A stretch of 64,000 nt of DNA from Henckelia pumila (taxonomy: Eukaryota > Streptophyta > Magnoliopsida > Lamiales > Gesneriaceae), in NCBI RefSeq assembly GCF_033568475.1, contig NC_133123.1:4464001-4528000 (forward strand), in the 5' to 3' direction. Shown in pieces: positions 50,029-60,239 of this stretch. A program made the position numbers and the translations under genes. Positions within the stretch are counted from its first letter, which is position 1. Each line of letters opens with the position of its first letter. The notes below the pieces were generated by a model that saw nothing but the letters and a program-made list of their open reading frames with translations, was not told the origin of the DNA and made no database searches.

Positions 50029-50246
50029 GCTGGAGCCTGGATACATGAAATGGTGAAATATGCTCTTTTTTACATAATATAATAATATAATAATAAAAAT
50101 AAATATAAAATATACAAACATTGGTGGGATTTTCTCTTTCTTTATCTAAATTTTTATGTGAGTTTAGGAGAAATTAGTAGAGTGTGGTTACTAGAAATAA
50201 GGTTGAATTATATTTTATATTTGGCTATACCAACTTAATAGTTAAT

Positions 50247-51100
50247 GGGATAATAGCCAAAATAGTCTTGTAAGTTTTTTTGTTTTGTGATTTGATCCTT
50301 TAAGCATTCAATTTTTGGTTTTGATCCTGTAAGTTTAGTTATATTTTGGTTTTTAGTCTTTTTTTATTTTAAAAATATTTTTAAATTTATAACCGGACCG
50401 GTGATTAAATCGATCTAACTTTAAAAAACGACTCAACTGGTTGGAATGTTTTAACCGGACAGTTGGATTGGAAAATTATTTATATAATATAATTAAATAT
50501 ATATTTTAAATTATAAAAACCTAAAAAATTTATATAAATAGAAATATATATATATATATTTATCGTAGTTTGAAAACTAATTAACTATACAAATTTATAT
50601 TCAAAAAATATATAAACTCTAATATTAATAAATAATATTTTTAACAAAAAATTTCAAATAATCATGTATATATAATAAAATATTAAATTAAGGTTTTAAA
50701 ATAAATAAAAAAACTAATTTTCAAAAAAAAATCGAAGAATCAATTTTTCGGTTCTTGACCAGTTCTGCCTGTTCAATCATTAAAACGATTTTTGGGAGTG
50801 TTTCGGATCAAATCAGTTATCGGTTTCGGATCGAACCGGTTGAACCAGTCGGTACAGTCCGATTTTGAAAACATAACATTTAATTGTTGATACCACAACA
50901 GACACATCATCATTTCTCAATGACACTTAAGCATTTTTAGCTGTTATGTCAGCATTTTCTGATGTCACGTCAACACTCTATGAAGAAATGACTAAAAACC
51001 AATTATAACTTTAACTTATAGAACCAAAATCCAAAATTAAATACTTATAGGACCAAAACACAAAATAAGCAAATTTACAAGACCATTTTGACTATATCTC
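50247..51100. mobile_element. Mutator-type non-autonomous element with perfect 9-bp target duplication
   Basis: ATAGTTAAT stands at 50238-50246 and again at 51101-51109. The ends are GGGATAATAGCCAAAATAG and, in reverse, GAGATATAGTCAAAATGG, continuing into TCTTGTAAGTTT and TCTTGTAAATTT. A second inner pair reads GATCCTGTAAGTTTAGTT and its counterpart near 51030. Nine-bp duplications and GGG-type ends indicate a MULE. The 854-bp body has no transposase. The inner part 50390-50880 is rich in AACCGGACCGGT and GAACCGGTTGAACC and may be a second, nested element. Confidence 0.8.
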
Positions 51101-51189
51101 ATAGTTAATAACTATTTGAAGTTAAAAATTAGAGATTCATTGATTATATGGCTAGTGAGATGCTACATGTACAGGAACTATGTATAGGC

Positions 51190-51431
51190 ACTACTAGGGG
51201 TGTTATCGAGCCGAGCCGAGTCGAGCTCGAGTTCGAGTTCGAGCAGCACACTACTCGAGCTCGAGTTCGAGCTCATATTTTACTACTCGAGCTCGAGCTC
51301 GATCGAGTAGTAAAATATGAACTCGAGCTCATATTATAATAAATAAAAATAATTAAATATATAAATAAATATATAAATATTATAAATAAATTAAAATATA
51401 AATATAATATAATATTATATTTATATTATTT

Positions 51432-51475
<44 letters not shown>

Positions 51476-51520
51476 GCTTATCAAGTAGCTCGCGAGCTAC
51501 TCGATCACATAGTTTCAAAG
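51190..51520. repeat. GAGCTCGAG-rich palindromic element
   Basis: Starts near ACTAGGGGTGTTATCGAGCC and is built from CGAGCTCGAGTTCGAG units. Positions 51269-51325 form a near-perfect hairpin (AGCTCATATTTTACTACTCG against CGAGTAGTAAAATATGAACT). After an AT-rich spacer with TA and TG dinucleotide runs (51433-51473), AAGTAGCTCGCGAGCTACTCG at 51483-51503 gives another palindrome. Probably a non-autonomous DNA element; class unknown. Confidence 0.6.
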
Positions 51521-51877
51521 GTTTGTCATCAAAACAAACACAATATTATTTATCATCACATTTTTTATACTTAGAACCCCATTAAATTATCCTTATCTAT
51601 TTATCAATATTTATCCTATCGTTTTCTTATCATTTGCTTCAAACGATACCTTACATTATTATGATAAAGTTATAGTGTATGTACAATGAGAGTTGCAGAT
51701 TGTTATTGAAATTACAAAACTATTTATGCGTTTAAGATAGTTTATTAATCTCGGATAGCCATCTTTCAAACAAAAAATGAAACCATGTTTGTAATAAGAG
51801 CATGCCCACAGTAAACTTTTGTCATTCATTAACTACACATATCCTACTTACATTATTTAAACATTCATTAAATCTAG

Positions 51878-52385
51878 GGGGTGAGCATTCGGTTTATTCA
51901 GTCAAAAATCTAACCAAATTAACCGAATTATTTTTAAACTAACTGAATCGAACTGAATTTATGCCAAAACTGATTAAATCGAACCGAATTAAAATCGGTT
52001 AAGTCGGTCGGTTAACGAATTAACCGATTTTTTTACAAAATAAATTTAAAAATACAAAATTTTATAAAATTAATGATTGAAATATGATATTTTTATCATA
52101 ATAAAACACATTAAGCTTTAAAAAAATTAAAATTAAAAAATTAAATACAATATTAAATATAAACACATTAAAAAATATTATAAATTATATGTAAAGCCTA
52201 ATAAGAAATTCAAATTTTAATTATTTATAATTTGGTTAACCGAATTTTTTTGTACGAAAACCAAAAATCGAACCGAATTAATCGATTTAACCGAAATTTC
52301 CAAACACTAAAACCAAATTTTCGAATTAATCAAACCAAATTTTCGAATTAATCAAACCAAATAGTTTCGCAACATGAACTCACCA
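51878..52385. repeat. AACCGAATT-rich MITE-like element, probable
   Basis: The left end GGGGGTGAGCATTCGGTTTA leads into AACCGAATTA-type repeats. The right side (52235-52350) repeats GAACCGAATTAATCG and AAACCAAATTTTCGAATTAA. It ends near ATGAACTCACC, a weak inverse of the left end. Boundaries are approximate. Confidence 0.4.
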
Positions 52386-52654
52386 TGAAAATGGAGGGTG
52401 GAAAGAGTGGAGATTATGAACTTGAGAATACAACGCTAGAAGAATCCATATCGAGATTCAGATTCAACAGGAGTATAAGTTCAGGTTACGTTCAAATGTA
52501 CACATTGTCAAAATAGGGCCAGGCATTGAGATTTCGTAAAAAAAAAACACTACGTTCTTTCTACGAGGAGTCAATGCGCCAATCAGTCGCAACTAATAAC
52601 CAAAGGCGAGTAGCAAGTAGCGCGCTCACATAAAGTCTCAGATTTGCAAATTCA

Positions 52655-55600
52655 TTAGCCTAATGGAATAAGATTAAGGGCCCTAGGAGCAGCAGTTGCT
52701 GATCCGGTGGCCTTTAGAGACGAAGAAAGGAACTCTTGGCAATCTTTAGCTCCAATTTGCGAAAATGCATTTACCAGGATAGGAATGAATCCAGCCAAAC
52801 TGTTCTTGAAATGCTGTGAGCAGCTCTTGTCACCTTCATCGACATCTTGAACGCCCCCTTTAACAAGACAACCTACTTGAGCACCATCCAAGTATGCTTT
52901 ACAGGATACCATAATATCACGAGCATATTTGCAATAATGCCCTACTACAAAGTCCTCAAAGTGCTACAAAAACAAATGAATTAACAAGTAATTTATCAGT
53001 AGAATAAAGGCATTGGTTTGAGTTCAATTCGATGACAGACATGAAGTGGAGAGATGGATTCAGCTTACCATTGGCGGCCTTTTCATGCTGTACACCATCG
53101 TTTGGAGGGAGTAAATAAATGTAGTCTCGTTGTATTCCAATGATCGTTTTTCTCCAGTTGGAGAGCCACTCGTGTTTGCATATCCAGGCTCGTTAAAGTA
53201 GGGCTTGGCATTCAAAATCAGCCCTTGTATGGAGACCAAAACTTGTAACATGGTAGAAACACCAGGGATCCACTTCTCTTTGTTGTTACCACTCCATGTA
53301 TTAAGAAGGCTAAGACACACTTTTCCACAATTATATAAATTAGGGTTGATTCGTAGACCACCTGAATGATAATGGACAAGCTGCCAGAATAGAAATCAAG
53401 TGATTAGGCCCCAAATTTACCAGCTTATAGACAACAAGCTGCATTCTTCGGAAGAAATAAAAAACACATACAGGTGGAACATTAGGATAACTGCTCGGAA
53501 AGAAGACATCAAAGAAAAAGAGACCATCATGGTATGGTGTCCCCTCTGCTCCTACAATCGCAGCTCGCAAAAGATTCATCCTGGCTTCGTAAACCCTTAC
53601 GAATATAGTATCTGTGTTGGTGACAGCACAAAAAATATAAGGTTATGGGCCAAGCTATTCTAAATATCAGCAAAATAATGCATTAGCTATGATAACATAT
53701 AGAGGCTACACATGCAAGTGTTGTGATTCATAATTTGATGCCGATACTTTGTAAATTCATTACTGTAATCAAATAAACATGCTGGCCAAAAATGTTACAC
53801 AGGGAGATGTGAATTACTGTAATCAAATAAACATGCTGGCCAAAAATGTTACACAGGGAGATGTGATGGAGGACTTTCAAAACATACCGGGTAAATCTTT
53901 TTCCAGAATCTTCCATTCTTCCTGTACTCTCTTAGCCCAATTCTTTGGTGGCTGTCAGACATTCAAAGACAATATCATAAAGGCACAAATGAACTTTTGA
54001 AGAGATCAGACAAGAAAAAAAACCCATTTATTTAAATAGCAGTTACCTGTTTGCCAGATGAAGCATTTTTGGAGTAGAAGTGATCCGAATAATCATCAAC
54101 TGTGTCAAATTTGTTAAAACCTCCAAATTTGTGCAAAACTTCATCAAATTTTTTTGTATCCACATTTGTGGTCTGCATTACCATGGGAGATTCACCATTT
54201 TTAATATTGGTGGAATCTTGAGGCCAGGTGACAAATTCAGTCAGAAACCCTGAAGGGCCAATAGAAGGTCCTAACACATTCAGGTGTAAATCCTGCCACG
54301 GAGCCATATAAGTTTCCGTTCCAGGAGAGCTCGATGGCAATTTCAAATTCAGAGAGGTACTGGCATGATTGCCAATGACGGGTGGATAACTTGCACCAGA
54401 TGATAACTGACCTAGTGGACCAGAATAGGCAACCTGGGATGCACGAGTCTTCCTTTTACTCTTTCCAAAGGAATGCAAAGGTTCCTTACCGTGCTTAAGA
54501 GCCAAACTGATGGAGGAATGTGAACCCAGAAAGGCTTTACTACTTGAAACAGTTGATTTCTTTGGAGCTACACTAGGTTCCAACGATTTGTATGGTAGTT
54601 TCAACTTTTGAGGTTTGCTAGTTGATTTGCTCCATGATGGTAATGGCCATGACGATAGAGGTGAATTTAAGCTAGAAGGGACAATGGCATCATCTGACTT
54701 TAGTTGCAAACTTGAGTTAGTTGAAGTACCAGTAGCTGTCAAGTTAATTTTATTTGTGGGAGAACTTGGTAACCAGGGAAATGGCGCCTCAATACCTGGT
54801 GGCATATCCATGTGATCAAAATGTGATTCTAACATCGTACATTCGTCAAACAATATGTCCTCATAATAATTATCTAGCCAGTCATCTTCTCCGAAGAAAT
54901 TATTAGAGCAGGAATCGTCTGTAATCATTGAATCACGTGATTGTAAAGCACCATTGGTTGATGATTGGATGTCGCTTGCCAATCCATCAGTTGCTAAACC
55001 ACCTAGACCAATTGAAAAAGCAGACAAAGCCTCCTACACGCCAGATAAAAGAAAATTTTATTACATTGATGCGGCAAAAGGAAGCACCAAAAAAACAAAA
55101 TTCAAATTAGTGAGAATAGTGCAGTACCTTGCCTTTCCCATGGACATTAACTTCAGGATCTATTATCATTACATCACCACAGTCTTCTTCTTCTACGTCA
55201 ACATCAATTATCTCATGAAAAATAACCTTCAAGAAAAATGGTCACTTGAAAGTTAGGATGAGTGCATATGGTATTACTTTCAGAACATGAGTTATAGGGA
55301 AGCAAAACAAGTAACTATTTTCAAATTCTACATGGAGAGTGGTTTTCAGGTTCAAGTGATTGCAGACCATATAAAAAGGAAATGTCACGGGTCAAGGAAT
55401 TAAAAACATTTGTGAACCTACTGATGTTCCAAAAGTTCCTTTCTGAATTCCTGGCTAGGGATCTCTAAGCTCATGCAATTGTCATGAAAAAGTCAAGGCA
55501 AACTAAACTGACAGAACCAACACATTATAACAAAAATTCCATCAACACCACCACTTAATTGCGCACTATCATGTGCCGCAATTTTTGCAGATTACATAAA

Positions 55601-56525
55601 AGCATTCATCAAGGAAAAGAAGTGACAACAAACACTGGGAAGAACTTATGAATAGCAGCCAAGTTTCATTGATTAGTCCTACGTCGAATGATGGTCCATC
55701 TGCAGCCTCTTCCAATCCAAAAGTGCCACGGCTGAGAAGAACTTATGAATGTTCTAGCAATAGTGCTAGCAACATGTATTCATGTGCGTCGATCTATCAT
55801 GACTATGGAAGCCAGGCAAGTCAGATATACACCTAGTACTAGCTAAAGCCTTTTATCCAATAGAAAGTTCAAACAAATGACTGAGTTAATTAAACATCTT
55901 CCACCCTCAATCTTCTACCATCCAACTCACCAAGCATTCGAAGGAATATCAGTAAAATAATAGAAACATTATCTACTCAAAGGCAAATCCCCCAATTAAA
56001 CTTGAGACACAATTCTAAATCAGTCTCATATCAATTATATGCTCGATACTGCCCTCTGATCACAGTAGCCGAGGCATGCAACACAAATAAAAAATAAAAA
56101 TAAAAATAAAAATCATTACTTGATCAAAATTCAACCATTCGGAACAAACCTCGAACGCCTAAGAATCCTAAAAGAGCAGGGCGTTCCTCTAAACGTATCT
56201 CAAACTCAAGAAGAACCGAAACAAGCCCAATTGAAAAAACTAAAAAGGAAATACAAAATAATAACTCAAAAGATTCACCTCTTTTTGTTTGGAAGACTTA
56301 GATTTAGAAGTATGATTGGAGGGCGGCGCGATTTCCAACACCTCCACATCCTTACACGCCGATGACGAACTTCCCCCCGGAAACACCCGTTTTCTGCACC
56401 ATCACTCTTACAACATCAGACAACACAAAAGCTTAGTGGGGGGGAAAAAAAGAAACCGAAAGGGAAAAAGAAACCCACTTGGAATTCTGGTGGACATAAC
56501 GAGAAACCGGCGTGGGCGACTCCAT
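52655..56525 (-). CDS. Large ubiquitin-conjugating enzyme E2, UBC25/26 type
   Basis: Eight exons: 56479-56525, 56279-56393, 55128-55226, 54047-55033, 53888-53951, 53472-53611, 53069-53380, 52655-52963. They give 690 residues. The N-terminus MESPTPVSRYVHQNSKKRVF is followed by an acidic stretch (VDVEEEDCGD) and a long Ser/Pro/Lys-rich region (exon 4, 329 residues, including a basic KSKRKTRASQ segment). The E2 fold begins near 417 (PPKNWAKRVQEEWKILEKDL), continues LLRAAIVGAEGTPYHDGLFF, and has its active-site Cys at 506 (NLYNCGKVCLSLLNTWSG). The C-terminal part GGVQDVDEGDKSCSQ is typical of the UBC23-26 group related to UBE2O and BIRC6. It is longer than Arabidopsis UBC25 (about 609 by recollection) because of exon 4. 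The closest relative PHO2/UBC24 is larger still. Substrates are unknown. Confidence 0.9.
53761..53866. repeat. Exact 54-bp tandem duplication in an intron of the E2 gene
   Basis: The unit beginning TACTGTAATCAAATAAACAT occupies 53761-53814 and again 53815-53866 without visible differences. It lies 21 bases past the GTATGT donor of exon 53888-53951, inside the following intron (53612-53887). Confidence 0.9.
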
Positions 56526-57139
56526 TCGATCGGCTGGAAAATGAAACACGAGGGGTAACAAAAAATCCTACGATAGATCGATGGGCATCCACTTCTTCTC
56601 AGCGACGGCTCATCTTCCCCTGATTTTCAGCGAAGTTCTAATATCAAATCAACAATTAAATAATAATTTAATTAGCTTCGAGGGTTCCGTTTGCTTCTTG
56701 GAGGCTGAATCAATGAGAACGGATAATCCCGTATAAATAAATAAATAAATTCATAAATAAACACACAAAATCGTGTGCTGCGGACCGAAATTTTCTTCAA
56801 AATTGAGAGAGGGAGATAGTCTCGCTCACTTGTGTCTCTGTAATTTACGTTTGCTTGGATTGGCGCCTAGACAAGTACTTCACTTGGGATCGTCGGGTGG
56901 GTTGCAAGTTGCAACGCAGATGCGCTTTGACCAAAAAGCCCCGGGAATTTCACTTTATTTAGCAACTCTGCCATTCGGGGTGGAAAAATATGCCTTTGGA
57001 CGTGTTGACGGGTTGAGAAACGCGGGACCCTTTCCTGCATGTGTGCCACGTAATAATAAATTTATATATGTTCTGTGCTTTTTGAGGAGGGGCAAATGTG
57101 TCAATATCTCTAATCTTCATTATCTAATCTGTTATTTAT
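56526..57139. other. Promoter region of the E2 gene
   Basis: GC-richer DNA to about 57060, with a pyrimidine-rich leader on the minus strand. No other gene is seen; the open frame at 56773-57144 has no recognisable features. Confidence 0.35.
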
Positions 57140-57625
57140 TTTAATTTTAATAAAAAAACGAGCAAATCCAAATCCAAATCCAAATTCAAATCAAATCGCT
57201 GCTTTCGATTACTTTTTAGTTAATTATGGTTTGAATCGATTTTAAATCAATGAGAACCAAAATTTTTGGGTTTGATTAAAGTTTTCCATTTTGGTGTTTG
57301 GAAAATAGTTAAAATATATTTTTAAATTTGATGGTATAAATTTTATATAAATGATATTTTTTTAAAAAAAAATTGAAGAAAACTTAAAATTTATAACCAA
57401 CGTATATATATTTATTATTAAAATATTTTTATTATTTTTATAAACCCAAATCCCATGAAATCGCATGAAATTCGACCAATTTTATAAGGATTTCAGTTAG
57501 CTAAATGAAATCTTATGAAATCTCATCAAATACCAATCCCGTTTTGCCAAACACTAAAACAGTATTTTCAATTCCAAATCTCACCAAATCCAATACAATT
57601 CCGTGATTCCAAACACAGTGTAAGA
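57140..57625. mobile_element. MITE with GTGTTTGG-type inverted ends, copy 2
   Basis: Carries CAAATCCAAATCCAAATCC at the left and ATTCCAAACACAGTGTAAGA at the right. The interior TTTTGGTGTTTGGAAAATAG and CCCATGAAATCGCATGAAAT match the 36372-36780 element in inverse orientation. The left end is less well defined. Confidence 0.55.
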
Positions 57626-58799
57626 GGGAAAATTGCGATTTGGGTCTAATAATATTTTACTTTTTTATTTTGATTTTTTTATGTTTTCATATTTCAATTT
57701 TGTTATGTATGTTTTCATTTTAGTAATTTTATTATTTTTTTCGTCGAAAACAATGATATGACACTGCACGCATTAGCTTCACATTAAAAAAAATAACTAA
57801 AATTATCCAAAAAAAATAAACAAACAAACAAATTAAGAGAAACGAAATCATAAATAAATATAGAAACCAAAAAGTAATTTTATCATATAAAGATTTATGT
57901 GTATAATAACACTTGTTTAAAACTTATATCATTGTAAGAGAAATAACAGACAATAACATATGATTGCCGATTTTTTTTCTGAGTTAAAATAACTCATTTC
58001 GAGAATTTATAATTTTTGTGCTAAATTTGCAATGTTATTGTCGATTATTATTAGTTATTATATTATTAAATGATTTAATATGTGTGCATGTTAGTATTTG
58101 TATGTCAATTTATAACAATGTTTTATTTTAACAATTTTGTTAAAATTATCAAAACATTTCATTTGGAAAAAAGTAAAAATTTAGAAATCGAACATCCAAA
58201 TTTTTTTTTTGACAGGTAAATTATAACTTTTAATTAAGAACAAATAAAGTCTTTCGTTTGAATATTTAATTTGCTTTTAAATTATTGATGGTTTTGTTTG
58301 CTATCTAGTAGAACCAATAACTTTTTTTGATTTAACCTATTTATGAATTATATATGGTCCTAGAATATATATATATTTAAATTTGAATATCTTATATTAC
58401 GTATAGTGCACACCACCAAAATGTAAATTCTCAAAACCTTTGTTCGAGTTAGGGAAGTTTCCAAATGCAATTATTTCCTATTTATTGTCCTAGGCCACGT
58501 ATATTTAAATTTAGTAATTGAACATCTTATATACGTATACACATACGCGCGTACATATATATCAATATATGTATGTATATTTTAAAACATAGATATTATT
58601 ATAGCATATAGTTTGTAAATAAAATAAATGATGCATTCAATGCCTAAGAAATGATTGCATTCGGTGAAATTCGTATTTGCGTGTCATTGTGTGTGTCAAA
58701 CACGTAACAAAGTACGAGACAGAAGAGTAGACTGTAGAGTGATGTGTTAAGTAATAAGTTGTAGACTATAAAATTGAGAAATAGTTTTTTATTTTTTTT
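57626..58799. other. AT-rich intergenic DNA
   Basis: No gene and no clear repeat beyond AT-rich homopolymer runs. Confidence 0.35.
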
Positions 58800-60239
58800 A
58801 TTTTTATTTTATCAAAGAAACATATTTCATTCATCAAGATAATTAGTCATTAGATAAAATTTGCTTCAGAAACCAAAGTATTACAATTCACATCCGACTA
58901 ACACTAAGAAAAAAATAAAAAAGAAGCTATTTTTCAGAAACCAAGGTATCAGATCTGGCTAATGTCTTAGGGAAATGTCTTATAGAACATAACAGAATAA
59001 TATCGAAGACTCCATTAAAGATGGAGAGAAAAACATATCTTCAATAATATGTTGTGAATGATACAATTCCAAAGAAAACAAGCAGTACACGTGAGTGTCC
59101 ACACGTGTATGACTAACTATTTATTATGACTAAATATGACTTAATCACAAAATCTAATCCTAATACGCCCCCTCAAGATGAGGAGTGAATATTGTGAACT
59201 CCCATCTTGGATAGAAGAAAACGAAACTGACTTGGCAACAAAGCTTTGGTAAAAAAATCAGCAACTTGAAGTGCAGATGAAACATGAAGAACTTTGAGAA
59301 TTCCAGCCTGAATCCGTTCCCTCACAATGTGGCAATCAATCTCAATGTGCTTCGTTCTCTCATGGAAGACAGGATTTAAAGAGATGTGAATTGCAGCTTG
59401 GCTATCACAATATAATACAGCAGGGCCGTTATGTATTATACCAAAATCCTTCAAAAGAGATATAAGCCATGTGACTTCACACGTAGCAGCTGCCATGGCT
59501 CGATATTCGGCTTCGGCAGAAGATTTAGACACTGTATGTTGTTTCTTGGAACGCCAAGAAACCATAGACTTCCTAAGAAAGACACAAAAACCCGTAACAG
59601 AGCGTCTAGTATCCACACAAGCTGCCCAGTCGGAATCAGAAAAGAGTCGTAGTTGCAAATCAGAACTGGAACTAAATAACAATCCCTGACCTATTGTGCC
59701 TTTGAAATACTTAAGTACTGAAGTAGCTGCCTCCATATGAGGTTTCCTAGGATTAGATAGAAACTGGCTCAAACGATTAACCGGGTAAGCTAAATCAGGA
59801 CGAGTAATGGTGAGATACAATAAGCGTCCGATCAGCCGTCGATAGGGAGATGGATCAGCAAGAGGTTCACCATCATCGTGACTCAATTTCAAATTAGCAT
59901 CCATGGGTGTACTGCGAGGTTTGCAACCAAGTAAGCCTGCTTCAGTAAGCAATTGAAGAGAGTAATTGCGTTGAGAGATGGAAATACCACTGCAAGAACG
60001 GGCCACTTCAATGCCCAAGAAATACTTTAAATCTCCCAAATCCTTTAGACAAAACTTGTCATTCAGAAACACTTTCAAATCAGTGGCTGCTTTAACATCA
60101 TTGGTTGCAATCATAATGTCGTCCACATAAACAAGTAAGGCTACAAAAACAGAACCCGTATTCCGAACAAATAATGAGTTGTCACAATGTGACTGGACAA
60201 ATCCAATCTCCAACAAGGTAGAAGAAAACTTAGCAAACC
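58800..60239 (-). mobile_element. Partial Ty1/copia retrotransposon relic (pol 3' part and probable 3' LTR)
   Basis: On the minus strand 59173-60239 encodes the later part of a copia pol: the second half of reverse transcriptase with the YVDD centre, and RNase H with SSAEAEYRAMA. A polypurine run next to the stop (about 59166-59175) leads into probable LTR sequence to roughly 58800; that LTR end is not well defined. The front of the element is missing from the window because the gypsy element starting at 60240 interrupts it. It is therefore a broken fossil. The visible pol part is otherwise open, suggesting a relatively young insertion. Confidence 0.85.

Noticed and set aside
55648-55836. Ser-rich plus-strand frame inside an intron of the E2 gene
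   Set aside because: Coding-like composition, but short, antisense to the host gene and without a recognisable domain or splice partners.
59431-59689. Two plus-strand frames at 59431-59689
   Set aside because: Antisense shadows of the copia RNase H region.
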